DNA from: Paenibacillus tuaregi
GTDB lineage: Bacteria > Bacillota > Bacilli > Paenibacillales > Paenibacillaceae
Reading direction: 5' to 3'
Assembly: GCF_900086655.1 (NCBI RefSeq)
Contig: NZ_LT575476.1
Coordinates: 5,480,431-5,544,430, forward strand
Length of the DNA stretch: 64,000 nt
Shown here: in pieces, positions 24,201 to 33,755 of the stretch
Numbering within the stretch: position 1 is the stretch's first letter
Layout of the letters: the number at the start of each line of letters is the position of its first letter
Notes under the pieces: generated by a model
Databases searched by the model: none
What the model was told of the DNA's origin: nothing
The model's input: the letters and a program-made list of their open reading frames with translations, nothing else
Translations under genes and position numbers: made by a program

Positions 24201-24401
24201 TATATAAAATGTACTTATGAAGGTTACCCTTATGGGGCGCTGCGATGCCGAGTGTTCTTTAAGGCCGCTGTTGTCTCCGAAATGCTTGGACTGGATATCC
24301 AAGTAGGGGCATTTCGGAGACAAAGGCGGACGCTCTGCTTCTTCAGACTCACTCGGGATCGAAGCTGAGATCGGTTAATTTTTAAAGTTTTTTTTATTTA
24401 G
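24201..24401. mobile_element. MITE-like hairpin repeat, copy 2
   Basis: It repeats copy 1 in the same direction (shared TATATAAAATG, CTGCGATGCCGAGTGTTCTT, and CTTCTTCAGACTCACTCGGG). The inner stem TTGTCTCCGAAATGC/GCATTTCGGAGACAA is intact, but the right terminal repeat is worn down to T-rich sequence. The 147 bases between the copies show no feature. Confidence 0.8.
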
Positions 24402-24434
24402 CAGCCCGGATGCCCCCTACAAAAATTTCCCCCG

Positions 24435-24479
24435 CAAAAAAAGACACCTTCTTAGAATTCCACATCCAAGAGGTGCCTT
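24435..24479 (-). terminator. Terminator of the wal operon, after htrA
   Basis: On the minus strand AGGCACCTCTT and AAGAAGGTGTCT pair, followed by seven T, 15 bases after the htrA stop. Confidence 0.85.
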
Positions 24480-24494
24480 CGGCCAGATTTTGTT

Positions 24495-25751
24495 TTATTT
24501 CTGCGAATCGGCGTCGCTGTCTTCGGTCGGCTTATCGGTCAAGGTGACACTCACCGTCTCTTCCTTCCCGCCCCGGTACAGCGTCACTTCCATCTCTTCG
24601 CCAACCTTCTTCACATCATACAAATATTTGCGGAGCGCGAGCGTCGAATCCACAGGCTTGCCATCGAGCTTCGTAATCACATCATTAAGCTTGATACCGG
24701 CCTTCTCCGCTGGTCCATGGGCTTCCAGCACAAGCACGCCATCCTTGATATCCGGCGGCAGTTTAAGATCCTTGCGCTGATCCTCGCTCAAAGGGGCATA
24801 CGGATTGTTCAGATCTAGGGAGTATACTCCAAGGTACGGCCGGACTACCTTGCCGTGCTCAATCAGATTATTCACGGTGCTCATCACATCCGAGACCGGA
24901 ATGGCAAAGCCAATCCCTTCCACGCCGGTATCCGAGATCTTCATCGTGTTGATGCCGATCACTTGACCGTTCAGGTTAACCAGGGCTCCGCCGCTGTTGC
25001 CTTCATTGATCGCGGCATCGGTCTGGATCACTTCCTGCTCCCAATCATAGACACCATCCTGGTTCAGGGACACCGGAATAATCCGGTTCGGATAGCTGAC
25101 AATGCCGGAGGTCAAGGTATCGCCAAGTCCCAGCGGGTTGCCGATGGCAATTACCGTCTCGCCCAGCCGGAGAGCCTTGGAATTGCCCATTTCGGCTACC
25201 GTCTTGATCCCTTCCGCATCAATCTCAAGCACCGCAAGATCACTTACCGTGTCCTTGCCTACCACCGTTGCTGTACGGGAATCCCCATCCACGGTGACGA
25301 TCTCCAGATCCTGCGTATTGGCAATAACGTGGGCATTAGTAATAATGTACGCCTTGTTATCTGTCTTTTTGAAGATTACACCTGAGCCGAGGGCCGCATC
25401 ATCAGGTGCCACCTTGGAGGATTCATCACGGTGATTAAGAATGCTCACCACCGCCGGACGTACCTTGGCCGCTGCCTGCACAATCCGTTCATACGGATCA
25501 CTATCCGTCTTATGCAGGAAGCTGCCGCTAAGCGCTCCCGCCTGGGTTCTGGAGGGGGGACTTGCAATCCAGGTGTACAATGCCACGGCCACAACCGCAC
25601 TCAGTACTGAACAGATCAGTGAAATTTGAAAGGTGCCGAGGCTTTTGCGCCGCTTCGTGCCCGAGGACCATCTGCTGCTGTCTGTATTGCTCCTGCGGGT
25701 AAGCCGTTTAGATACTTTTGTGGAATAAAAGTCGTCGTCAAACAATCCCAT
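24495..25751 (-). CDS. HtrA-like membrane-anchored serine protease
   Basis: A surface protease/chaperone of 418 residues. A cytoplasmic tail and one membrane helix (about 41-62) are followed by a trypsin-like domain with the triad His141 (TNAHVI), Asp171 (SDLAVLEI) and Ser253 (NEGNSGGAL). One PDZ domain spans about 300-400 (GVLVLEAHGPAEKAGIKLNDVI). It corresponds to HtrC/YyxA of the wal operon. GGAGGG is upstream of the ATG. It lies 804 bases behind walJ, so it may have its own promoter in that gap. Confidence 0.92.
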   Translation of the reverse strand: MGLFDDDFYSTKVSKRLTRRSNTDSSRWSSGTKRRKSLGTFQISLICSVLSAVVAVALYTWIASPPSRTQAGALSGSFLHKTDSDPYERIVQAAAKVRPAVVSILNHRDESSKVAPDDAALGSGVIFKKTDNKAYIITNAHVIANTQDLEIVTVDGDSRTATVVGKDTVSDLAVLEIDAEGIKTVAEMGNSKALRLGETVIAIGNPLGLGDTLTSGIVSYPNRIIPVSLNQDGVYDWEQEVIQTDAAINEGNSGGALVNLNGQVIGINTMKISDTGVEGIGFAIPVSDVMSTVNNLIEHGKVVRPYLGVYSLDLNNPYAPLSEDQRKDLKLPPDIKDGVLVLEAHGPAEKAGIKLNDVITKLDGKPVDSTLALRKYLYDVKKVGEEMEVTLYRGGKEETVSVTLTDKPTEDSDADSQK

Positions 25752-26380
25752 GGTTGATTCTCTCCCTCCGTTACTTGCGCTCCGCCTTACCTGTACTCAT
25801 CTCTATATATGAACTGCATGGTTGTCAGACTCTATCTAAAGCCACCTGTTCGCCCGTGGCTTACTGCTCTTGGTTATGGAGGGGGCTGCCTGAGAATAGT
25901 TCAGGCAATCTGATGCCCGGCTGTATGAGAGAGCAAGCTTTAGGCTGAGATTCGCCTCTTCATGTTATGCGCCGGATGTGTTCCCGTATGCCCGGCAAAA
26001 CGCCGGATTTTCCATTTTCCTGTCAGGCCCGTCTCTTCAATCGAACCATACTGACTTCACTCTGCAATTGTTGACGTAACCAGAACTCAAATAGTTACCC
26101 GAATGTAAGATAAAAAACAAACTTTTTCTTTCTGAAAAAGGAATGTTTCTACGAGTCTTGGACTACACTAGTACAAGCTTAGTAGATATGTCCATTCTAT
26201 CAAATTTTATCCCGTCGCAGGTGAATTAAATTACGGTTTTTAATGGAAGAATGTAAAGCGGGTATTAGGTAGTACTGCACTGGGGCAACCGTATAGTACT
26301 TTTACCCTTTTTTCGGGCTGTTTACCCGCAGAGCCAGGACGTTTTTGCAAAAAAAAAAATACGCTCAAGGAGCTGAACCT
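25752..26380. other. Gene-free stretch upstream of htrA
   Basis: No convincing gene on either strand. There is a short CCGGC/GCCGG stem followed by ATTTT near 25990-26012, an AACTTTTTC/GAAAAAGGA inverted repeat near 26121, a GTAGTAC/TAGTAC repeat at 26270-26301, and an 11-base A run just before the small gene at 26381. Promoters for htrA (leftward) and the small gene (rightward) are expected here. Confidence 0.5.
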
Positions 26381-26587
26381 ATGGACCGGTTATCATCCCC
26401 AATGAACGAAGTGAATGTGATGGCCAAGCTGGCGGATCTGAAGGATGAGCACTATCATACCGTGCTTGCGCTCAGCGTAGTCATCGAACTGCTGATTGAG
26501 AAGGGCATCCTTACCCGGGAGGATATCGCGGGGAAGGCCGCCGAACTCGATCAATTTATGGTTCCCCCACCATATCCCATGGCGTAG
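26381..26587 (+). CDS. Small conserved-looking protein, convergent with walJ
   Basis: 68 residues; family not recognised with certainty. AAGGAG lies 11 bases before ATG 26381. The sequence is helical and acidic (MAKLADLKDEHYHTVLALS), followed by VIELLIEKGILTREDIAGKA, and ends PPPYPMA. The middle resembles a short motif seen at the N-terminus of nitrile-hydratase-like subunits, which I do not take as proof of function. Its last 32 bases overlap the 3' end of walJ on the other strand. It is the only plus-strand gene in the 19-51 kb part. Confidence 0.65.
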   Translation: MDRLSSPMNEVNVMAKLADLKDEHYHTVLALSVVIELLIEKGILTREDIAGKAAELDQFMVPPPYPMA

Positions 26588-27362
26588 GCCGATCATAATA
26601 AGTTTCACACAGCTTAAACTCACTGTCCTTGTAGAAGCAGCCCCGGTCTTCCATCGCACCGCGGACCGCAAGCTTGGCCAGATCAAGCATGTTATGCTCC
26701 CGGCTCAGGTGAGCCAAATACGTGCGCTTCAGCCGGCCATTGAGCAGCTCGCTCAGCACCTCGCCTGAAGCCTCATTGGACAAGTGCCCCATATCGCCAA
26801 GAATTCTGCGTTTCGTATTCCATGGGTAGCGGCCCATACGAAGCATTTCGATATCATGATTGGCCTCAAGCACAAGCACATCCGAATCAGCAATAGTCGT
26901 CTTCACTTTGTCGCTGGCATAACCGAGGTCAGTCACGACACTCAGCTTATGCTTGCCATCATGGAAGACGTAACCCACCGGATCGGCAGCATCGTGGGAA
27001 ATGGAGAACGACTCCACCCGCAGCGACCCGAAGTCGCGGGCTTCCCCGGTTCCGAAGATGATGCGCTGGTCGTCAGCAAGCGCCCCGACACTTTTGCCAA
27101 TAGCCTCCCAAGTCTTCTCATTAGCATATACCGGAAGGTTGTACTTGCGAGCCACCGGCCCAAGTCCTTTGATATGATCGGAATGCTCATGGGTGATGAG
27201 TATTCCGTGAAGCTGATCTCCTGTCATTTCACGCATGCCGAGCAGCTCGTCGATACGCCGTGCACTGAAGCCGGCATCGATCATGAGCGTGACTTGACCG
27301 TCCGTCACCACTGTGGCGTTCCCGGTCGAGCCGCTGGACAGCACTGTAAATTGTATTCCCAT
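26556..27362 (-). CDS. walJ: MBL-fold metallohydrolase WalJ/YycJ
   Basis: A 268-residue metallo-beta-lactamase-fold nuclease-like protein with the metal motif LITHEHSDHIKGLG. Further metal ligands are probably the His of SISHDAADPVG and the Asp and His of VTDLG and LAHLSREHN. In Firmicutes it belongs to the wal operon and affects coordination of division and replication. AAGGAG is eight bases before the ATG, five bases after yycI. The 3' end overlaps a convergent small gene. Confidence 0.93.
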   Translation of the reverse strand: MGIQFTVLSSGSTGNATVVTDGQVTLMIDAGFSARRIDELLGMREMTGDQLHGILITHEHSDHIKGLGPVARKYNLPVYANEKTWEAIGKSVGALADDQRIIFGTGEARDFGSLRVESFSISHDAADPVGYVFHDGKHKLSVVTDLGYASDKVKTTIADSDVLVLEANHDIEMLRMGRYPWNTKRRILGDMGHLSNEASGEVLSELLNGRLKRTYLAHLSREHNMLDLAKLAVRGAMEDRGCFYKDSEFKLCETYYDRPTPWDMVGEP

Positions 27363-27367
27363 GCTGA

Positions 27368-28108
27368 TTACTCCTTTATTTTCTCTGCATCCGGACTGAT
27401 CACATCTCCGCTGCCTAGAACGTAATACTTCTCCCCGTTGCCCAGAGTGAATCTCCAGGCTGGCGCAGCCACCTGGGCCTCCGAATTGAACACTTGTCCG
27501 TAATAACCAAGCTCGATATCGGTCACAATCGTCCTTTTCGGCAGAAATTTATCAATCAGAAACCCAAGCGCCTTGGAAGCGGGCAGCACCGGCTGCGCCT
27601 TCTCCTCATCCATCTGAACCACCTCAATCGATTCCATCCGGTAAGATATAACCTTCTGATTGCTATAGTTCAGCTCCAGATTAATATTAAACAGCGGCCA
27701 TTCCTCCAGAGCCAGGGGATGAAGGATGAACACACTGTCCATGCTGCTCTCCTGATCATAACGGTAGCTGCCGATCTGAGGGATTTGAGACTCCAGAGCA
27801 CTTACGAGCCCTTTCGCATTAAAAATCAACCTGCTGTCAACCGGCTCTGCCAGCTTGATCGGCTCGCTTCCAGTAGGCTTAATCAGCCTATAGTTAATCT
27901 TGGGCAGGGCCGGGGTCTCTGCCGGAATCTGAGCCCGCACCTGAATCTGTTTCTCATCCATACTCCGCTGTGTGCTCTCGGTCAAGGAGGTGAGGTCCAA
28001 ATTGGCGCTCGCCTGATCGCGTTTATCCATCCACAGCTGATAACCGAGCACCAGATTAAGCAGCAGAAAAGCATAGATCAACACATTCTTCGCTCTTCCC
28101 CAATGCAT
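27368..28108 (-). CDS. yycI: WalK regulatory protein YycI
   Basis: 246 residues. One N-terminal membrane helix (NVLIYAFLLLNLVLGYQLW) is followed by an extracytoplasmic domain of the YycI/YycH-like fold (YRLIKPTGSEPIKL, YYGQVFNSEAQVAAPAWRF). With YycH it restrains the WalK kinase in the membrane in Bacillus. It stands 28 bases behind yycH and 5 bases before walJ, so all are in one transcript. Confidence 0.88.
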   Translation of the reverse strand: MHWGRAKNVLIYAFLLLNLVLGYQLWMDKRDQASANLDLTSLTESTQRSMDEKQIQVRAQIPAETPALPKINYRLIKPTGSEPIKLAEPVDSRLIFNAKGLVSALESQIPQIGSYRYDQESSMDSVFILHPLALEEWPLFNINLELNYSNQKVISYRMESIEVVQMDEEKAQPVLPASKALGFLIDKFLPKRTIVTDIELGYYGQVFNSEAQVAAPAWRFTLGNGEKYYVLGSGDVISPDAEKIKE

Positions 28109-28136
28109 CCCTCATCCCCCTTTCCCGGGTTGATTC

Positions 28137-29462
28137 TCAGAAACCCTGCTGCAAAATTTGCTTCTCACCGCTGCTGAATACCAGCACCCAGACCGGCTGG
28201 AGCTGAAGCTCCTCGCCTGTAAGGAGCGGCTGATACGCAGGATACAGCCAGCTTACGGTTCTGTCCTTCGCCGCCTTATTCACCAGCGCGGCAAGCTCTT
28301 TGCCGCCAGGCAGTTGTCTCTTAACGGTCTTGCCCATATCCATACTGCGGGTATAGATCAGTGACCGCTCATAGCTCGTCACCATCCCCTGATGCATGTC
28401 CAGCCTCATCACGCCATAATGGAACGCATCCAGATCCAGGATCGGCAGGGACTTATAATACTGCTGGAACGTCACCAGATCCTGGCGGCGCTTGCTGTCT
28501 CCGCTGAACTCAGCTTCGCTGGTTACTTCCATCCGGTAAGAGGAACCGGCCGTATTATCCCATCCGCCGTGCTGGTTGACGAACTCCACCGCGGATAGGG
28601 CGTTCTTCCCGATATTATTATCTGTACCGCCCGATGCCGCCGGGTCGGTATAGTTAATCCAGTTCTGATTCTGCTTGAATTGCAGACTTCGCTTGATATC
28701 TGTATAAATTTCGGAGCCATCCTTCTCCCGGATATTCCGGGTAATGCTCGGGTCCGCGAACAGGCTCTTCTGCATTTGATCCGTTGTGAAGACTCCTGTC
28801 TTGAGGGTCACCTCAAGGGCCCCAATTTTCGTATCTGGCACATAATAACCGCTGTCCATCAGAGTGTACGACGGTGTCCATTCTCTGCCAAAGCCGACCT
28901 GCTGCCGTACATCCTGCACCGTCAAGTCGGCACTCTTGGCTTCATACACCGCCCCGCCCCGTGAGCTGAAGAAGAATGCGCGGACCTTGTCCTCGCTCTT
29001 CACATTGTAGATCAGAATCCGGTTGATCGTCTCCTCTTGAAGCATCAGATCATTGGAGATTTGCATAACCTTCTGCAGCATCGCTACTGGAACTCCTGCG
29101 CCAAACCGCAGCTCAATGCCCTCATTCTGCTTCCGGATGGTATTCCAGTTCATTCCACTTGTGTCATAGCGCTGGAACCCGCCGAATAACCGGCCCTGCA
29201 GGCGCGTATTAATCAACTTGTAGAAGGTTGATCCTGGGTAGAAGATAGTATGCTTGCCGCTGCCCATATGCACAATCATCTCCGCCGGGTAGACCAGTTC
29301 CTCCGCCTTCATCTCCGCACCCATATTGTCCGTCTTCACATAGTCGCTCTCCGACTTCACCACCGGATTGTTGCCGGGAAGCCGGTAAATCAGGAAATAA
29401 CTCTGAACCAAGCTGCAGAGGATCAGCAGCAGAAGCACCGTGGACTTCACTGTCTCCTTCAC
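28137..29462 (-). CDS. yycH: WalK regulatory protein YycH
   Basis: 441 residues with a single N-terminal membrane helix (VLLLLILCSLVQSYFLIYRL) and a long extracytoplasmic region typical of YycH (WTPSYTLMDSGYYV, EFVNQHGGWDNT). It starts with GTG overlapping the walK stop (GTGA), so translation is coupled. It works with YycI to hold WalK inactive. Confidence 0.9.
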   Translation of the reverse strand: MKETVKSTVLLLLILCSLVQSYFLIYRLPGNNPVVKSESDYVKTDNMGAEMKAEELVYPAEMIVHMGSGKHTIFYPGSTFYKLINTRLQGRLFGGFQRYDTSGMNWNTIRKQNEGIELRFGAGVPVAMLQKVMQISNDLMLQEETINRILIYNVKSEDKVRAFFFSSRGGAVYEAKSADLTVQDVRQQVGFGREWTPSYTLMDSGYYVPDTKIGALEVTLKTGVFTTDQMQKSLFADPSITRNIREKDGSEIYTDIKRSLQFKQNQNWINYTDPAASGGTDNNIGKNALSAVEFVNQHGGWDNTAGSSYRMEVTSEAEFSGDSKRRQDLVTFQQYYKSLPILDLDAFHYGVMRLDMHQGMVTSYERSLIYTRSMDMGKTVKRQLPGGKELAALVNKAAKDRTVSWLYPAYQPLLTGEELQLQPVWVLVFSSGEKQILQQGF

Positions 29463-31297
29463 AGCTCTCCGCCCCCTCTCATCTCCATCGGTAAGGTGAA
29501 GGTGACTGTCGTGCCCTTGCCAAGTTCGGATTCCAGGGAGATCGTCCCCCCATGCGCTTTGACAATTTCCCGGGCAATGGATAATCCAAGCCCAGTGCCG
29601 CCCATATTGCGCGAACGGGCCTTGTCCACGCGGTAAAAGCGTTCAAAAATACGGTCCAAATCCTTCTTAGGAATTCCGATTCCGGTATCCTGAACCGAGA
29701 TCGCCAGCATTCCATCTTCGGTTCTGCGAGCCTTGATTGCAATCGACCCGCCAGCGGTATATTTCATTGCATTGGAAATCAGGTTGTCCAGCACCTGGTC
29801 AATCTGATCCCGGTCAAGCGCCACCTCATGGATGCCTTGCTCCACTTCAACATGGATGTCGATCTCCTTCTCCTGCATCTGAAAAGAAAACCGGTCAGCC
29901 ACCTCGTCCAGCATCTCGGCAATCCCGGTCATCTGCATCCGCAGCGGCGATTCCTTGGAATCGAGCCGGGACAGATGCAGCAGATCCGTGACCAGGCGGA
30001 TCATCCGCTCGGTCTCGTTCTGGATCACGCCGACGAAGCGGGGTCCAAGAGCCGGGTCCTGCAGCGCGCCGTCCTCCAGCGCTTCGGTGTAGCTCTTGAT
30101 GGTCGTCAGCGGAGTGCGCAGCTCGTGGGAGACATTCGCCACGAACTCACGGCGGGATGCCTCCAGCTTCTCCTGCTCCGTGACATCCTGAAGCACGGCA
30201 ATCGTACCGATGATCCCGAATTCACGCCGATGGATCGGCGTAAAGGTCACCCGGATCAACGATGTCCCGCCCTCCGGCGTATCGATCTCCAGGAGTTCGG
30301 TCGGCATGCCGCCCTGCACGAAGGTGGTATTCCCATCCTTCGGCAGGCTGAGCAGGCTCTGGATGCTCGTTCCAAGCTTGTCCTCGCCTTCCGTGAACAG
30401 CATCGCGCTGGCCCGCCGATTCATGAGGATCACGGTCCCCAGCTCATCGGTGGCGATCACCCCATCGCTCATATTGGTGAGAATCGATGCCAGCTTCTCC
30501 TTCTCCTCTTCATTCTGGGCGAGCGCATCCCGCAGCCGGCTGGTCATATAATTAAAGGCGTTGCTGAGCTGGCCGATTTCATCGTTCCCCAGCACAGGCA
30601 CCTTCTGGTACAGCTGGCCTTCAGCCACGGCCGTAGCCCGCCGGGTAAGCTCTTTGATCGGCGAGGTAATGGTATGGGCTAGAATTACGCCCAAGATCGC
30701 CGTCAGACCAAGAGCCAGCAGAATCCCCGAGATGAAGATGCTGTTGATCCGGTCCATGGTCGCATACAGCTCACTCATCGAAGCGGCAATATAGATGGCG
30801 CCAACGATCTTACCGTCACTTACTACGGGCTTGGCTACCACCTTTTTGCGGATGTTGTCATCATCGATAATATATTCCTCGTTATCTTCAATCCCCTGAA
30901 GCGCCATACTAACTACTGTCTGTGTATTCTTGCGGCCCACATAATCAGCATGGGACCACTTGGATGTCTTAAGCACCTTGCCGCTGGAATCAAGCACCTG
31001 AATCTCCGCACCCGGCTGATTGAATAAGTTCTCCACCAGCACACCGAGGTTATCGAGCTTCTCCCCCCGGGTCTCCGCCGTCCCTGCGGTGCCCAGATTC
31101 TGCGCGGCCAGCACCGACAGCAGCTCAGCCCGGGCCTTCAGCTCCTGGGTGAAGTTGCTGGTCAGGGAATTTTTCATCGCACTGACGAAATAAACCCCGA
31201 TCAACTGCATCGCGATCAGGATTAGCAAGACATAGATAATAATCAGCTTAGCTTGAATTGTACGGAAGAAAGCAGGCAGCTTCAGCTTCAGTCTCAT
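29459..31297 (-). CDS. walK: Essential cell-wall sensor histidine kinase WalK
   Basis: 612 residues in the usual WalK order: membrane helix 1 (about 17-40), an extracytoplasmic PAS-like domain, helix 2 (about 186-208), HAMP (to about 260), PAS (about 265-370), HisKA with His391 in VSHELRTPLTTIKSYTEA, and HATPase (NLISNAMKYT, DTGIGIPKKDL, GGTGLGLSIA). It controls autolysins and peptidoglycan turnover with WalR. GGTGG is nine bases before the ATG, two bases after walR. Confidence 0.96.
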   Translation of the reverse strand: MRLKLKLPAFFRTIQAKLIIIYVLLILIAMQLIGVYFVSAMKNSLTSNFTQELKARAELLSVLAAQNLGTAGTAETRGEKLDNLGVLVENLFNQPGAEIQVLDSSGKVLKTSKWSHADYVGRKNTQTVVSMALQGIEDNEEYIIDDDNIRKKVVAKPVVSDGKIVGAIYIAASMSELYATMDRINSIFISGILLALGLTAILGVILAHTITSPIKELTRRATAVAEGQLYQKVPVLGNDEIGQLSNAFNYMTSRLRDALAQNEEEKEKLASILTNMSDGVIATDELGTVILMNRRASAMLFTEGEDKLGTSIQSLLSLPKDGNTTFVQGGMPTELLEIDTPEGGTSLIRVTFTPIHRREFGIIGTIAVLQDVTEQEKLEASRREFVANVSHELRTPLTTIKSYTEALEDGALQDPALGPRFVGVIQNETERMIRLVTDLLHLSRLDSKESPLRMQMTGIAEMLDEVADRFSFQMQEKEIDIHVEVEQGIHEVALDRDQIDQVLDNLISNAMKYTAGGSIAIKARRTEDGMLAISVQDTGIGIPKKDLDRIFERFYRVDKARSRNMGGTGLGLSIAREIVKAHGGTISLESELGKGTTVTFTLPMEMRGGGEL

Positions 31298-31299
31298 GA

Positions 31300-32019
31300 C
31301 TAGAAACCACCCGTTTTCGAGCTTCTCATCAAATAACCAAGTCCCCGCCGCGTCAAAATATATTCCGGCTTGCTCGGGTCATCCTCAATCTTCTCTCTAA
31401 GCCGCCGGATCGTCACATCCACCGTCCGGACGTCCCCGAAATACTCAAAGCCCCATACGGCCTGCAGCAAATGCTCGCGCGTCATCACCTTTCCGGCATT
31501 CCGCGCCATGTAGTAGACAAGCTCATATTCCCGGTGGGTCAAATCCAGCGGTTCACCATTCTTATATACGGTATACATGTCTGTATCTATGAATAAATCA
31601 AACAAATGAAGTCCCTGGCTGCCGGCCCCATTCCCTGCCGCCTCTTCCGGCTTGCTCTGGCGCCGCCGCATTTGCGCCTTGACCCGGGCTAGCAGCTCTC
31701 TTGTGCTGAAAGGCTTGGTCACATAATCATCGGCACCCAGCTCAAGACCGAGCACTTTATCAATCTCCCCATCCTTGGCTGTGAGCATAATAATAGGGGT
31801 CTCAAGCTTCGCCCGCACTTCCCGGCACACATCCATGCCATCCTTGCCAGGCAGCATCAGGTCGAGCAGAATCAGGTCCGGGCGTTCAGACAAAGCAAGC
31901 TCTGCGGCGCTGATTCCATCGAAGGCGAGAATAACTTCATACCCCTCTTTTTCTAAATTAAATTTTAGAATATCCGCAATTGGCTGTTCATCATCTACGA
32001 CTAGAATTTTCCCCTGCAT
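31300..32019 (-). CDS. walR: Essential response regulator WalR
   Basis: An OmpR-family regulator of 239 residues. The receiver domain has ILVVDDEQPIADILKFNLEK and the phospho-acceptor Asp53 (LILLDLMLPGKDG); the winged helix lies at about 135-232 (LTHREYELVYYMARN, VWGFEYFGDVRTVDV). ATG 32019 is chosen since its distance to the first strand matches the family and GGGGTG is about 9 bases upstream; a GTG at 32031 is an alternative. First gene of walR-walK-yycH-yycI-walJ-htrA. Confidence 0.96.
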   Translation of the reverse strand: MQGKILVVDDEQPIADILKFNLEKEGYEVILAFDGISAAELALSERPDLILLDLMLPGKDGMDVCREVRAKLETPIIMLTAKDGEIDKVLGLELGADDYVTKPFSTRELLARVKAQMRRRQSKPEEAAGNGAGSQGLHLFDLFIDTDMYTVYKNGEPLDLTHREYELVYYMARNAGKVMTREHLLQAVWGFEYFGDVRTVDVTIRRLREKIEDDPSKPEYILTRRGLGYLMRSSKTGGF

Positions 32020-32065
32020 TCTCTCTTTCACCCCATATTTTCAGGCTTTCACCCACACTTCCTCT

Positions 32066-32074
32066 ATTTTAGCA
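32066..32074 (-). promoter_or_regulatory. Extended -10 promoter of the wal operon
   Basis: TGCTAAAAT on the minus strand, about 47 bases before walR, fits an extended -10 (TGnTAnAAT). No good -35 is seen. Confidence 0.5.
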
Positions 32075-32167
32075 CACCTGGGGCCCCGTATCCTAAACTG
32101 TCATAAAAATAACCATTAAAATCCAGATCCCCTCTCAGGCTATCTCATAACCTCCACTCTCCACTCA

Positions 32168-32206
32168 CAAAAAAGCACCCGGAACCCCTTACTTGTCCCG
32201 GATGCT
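32168..32206 (-). terminator. Terminator after the M23 endopeptidase gene
   Basis: AGCATCCGG and CCGGGTGCT on the minus strand with six T. It separates the endopeptidase gene from the wal operon. Confidence 0.8.
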
Positions 32207-32309
32207 GCAGTATATATCCACGAATTCCAAAGTAGCTTGGAAGAGAGGCTAAGCCCTATTTTATCTCACCAGGATGCCCTCATCCGTGCAAGCAGCTGTT
32301 CAACTTACT

Positions 32310-33755
32310 TTAGCTCAAGTACTTGATCGGATTCTGAAGCTCTCCGTTCCGGTGAATCTCAAAGTGAAGGTGAATTCCGAAAGAATGGCCCGTATCACCC
32401 ATCACTCCAATATGTTCACCCTTCTCCACCTTGTCCCCCCGCTTCACATCAATGCGGCTAAGGTGCCCGTACAAAGTCTCATACCCGTTGCCATGTCTGA
32501 TGATGATACAGTTGCCATAGCCAGTCTTCACGCCCGCAAAACTTACGGTCCCGCCGTCCGCGGCCATGATGCTGGAGTTGGATGAGATCATATCAATCCC
32601 TTTGTGCAGCTTGTTCCAGCGTTCCCCGAAGCGGCTTGTAATCGAATGAGCGGAGACCGGCCATGCGAACCGGCCGCTGCCTGCCGTGCTGACCACCTTC
32701 GTCCCTTGCAGAATTACCTTGGGCTGGGACGCACTGATCACCTTTTGACTCAAGAACTGTTTCTGAACAACTTGTCCGTTCTCCTTAACGACACGGAAGG
32801 ACATCAGCTTCTTTCCTTCAACGCCGGGAGCTACCACTTTGGTAATGCCTTTGCGCAGCTGATTGGTTTTACGAATCTGAACATCCGGCTTGCTCGCTGC
32901 TTCCTTCGAAATGCTCTCCACGGTCTTCACTGTTAAGATCGGCTCTGAAACAGACAGGTTCAGATCGGCACCGATCTGTATCGCGGTCTCCTTGACACCG
33001 GGGTTCATGCTTCTCAGTTCCTTTTGGCTGATTCCCGCAGCCTTGGCAATCGAGCTGATTGTATCGCCGGGCTGAACTTTATAGGTTACTGTCTCTTTCT
33101 CTCCGCGAACGAGCTTGTTTACGGCCTCTTCTGGGGTCATCACCTTCGCAGGGTCAGTCTCAACAGTCCTTTTCGCAACCTTCTCCACAAATACAGCAGA
33201 CTCTATAAGTGCGGCTGCCTGTCCGGCTGCCGGTTTCTTGGCTTCACCCGGTGTGTAAGAGGTCCGCTGCACTTTACTTGCAAAAACAGGCACTGCTGCT
33301 TCCGGTATGTACTTACTCTTCACCTGGTTTAGTACCTTGTCGGCCGTCGCTTGATCTTTAACAATACCAACCGTCTTCCCATCTACCTTCAGCTCCACGC
33401 CCACAGCGGTAGGCTTAAGCAATGTGCCAAGCTTCGCGATAGCCGTATCCTGTTCTATATCCGCCTTATAGGCCTGCTCATACACTGTAGTAATCCCTTG
33501 GGTATCCAGCTTGATTTCAGCCGCCGGATATTTCCGCTCGTACTCGGCTTGGGTGCTGTCGTACAGTTTCTGTAATGACTCCTTGCTTCGCACCGTGCCT
33601 ACCTCCCGGCCATCCTTATATACCCGGTAATAGGGAACCGTATTCGCCTCCACATATTGATGGCCCGCCCACAGCAGGGTGCCAGCAACCAGCAAACCTC
33701 CAGCTGCAGCAGCCATACCGATTCGTAACCTCTGTATCTTGTTGGAACCCTTCAT
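32310..33755 (-). CDS. M23 peptidoglycan endopeptidase with LysM and G5 domains
   Basis: 481 residues. One membrane helix near the N-terminus (MAAAAGGLLVAGTLLWAG) is followed by a long extracytoplasmic region, a LysM domain (VTYKVQPGDTISSIAKAAGI), a G5 domain (about 285-355) and a C-terminal M23 zinc peptidase. The zinc motifs are HKGIDM and HLHFEIH; the Gly-rich loop is GYGNCIIIRHGNGYETLYGHL. It should cut peptide cross-links of peptidoglycan on the outer face of the membrane. ATG 33755 has AAGGAGAG upstream; ten extra codons to 33785 are not used. Position next to the wal operon fits a WalR target. Confidence 0.92.
   Translation of the reverse strand: MKGSNKIQRLRIGMAAAAGGLLVAGTLLWAGHQYVEANTVPYYRVYKDGREVGTVRSKESLQKLYDSTQAEYERKYPAAEIKLDTQGITTVYEQAYKADIEQDTAIAKLGTLLKPTAVGVELKVDGKTVGIVKDQATADKVLNQVKSKYIPEAAVPVFASKVQRTSYTPGEAKKPAAGQAAALIESAVFVEKVAKRTVETDPAKVMTPEEAVNKLVRGEKETVTYKVQPGDTISSIAKAAGISQKELRSMNPGVKETAIQIGADLNLSVSEPILTVKTVESISKEAASKPDVQIRKTNQLRKGITKVVAPGVEGKKLMSFRVVKENGQVVQKQFLSQKVISASQPKVILQGTKVVSTAGSGRFAWPVSAHSITSRFGERWNKLHKGIDMISSNSSIMAADGGTVSFAGVKTGYGNCIIIRHGNGYETLYGHLSRIDVKRGDKVEKGEHIGVMGDTGHSFGIHLHFEIHRNGELQNPIKYLS

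Noticed and set aside
26121..26150. AACTTTTTC/GAAAAAGGA stem as a terminator
   Set aside because: AT-only stem without a clear T-run or an upstream gene end.
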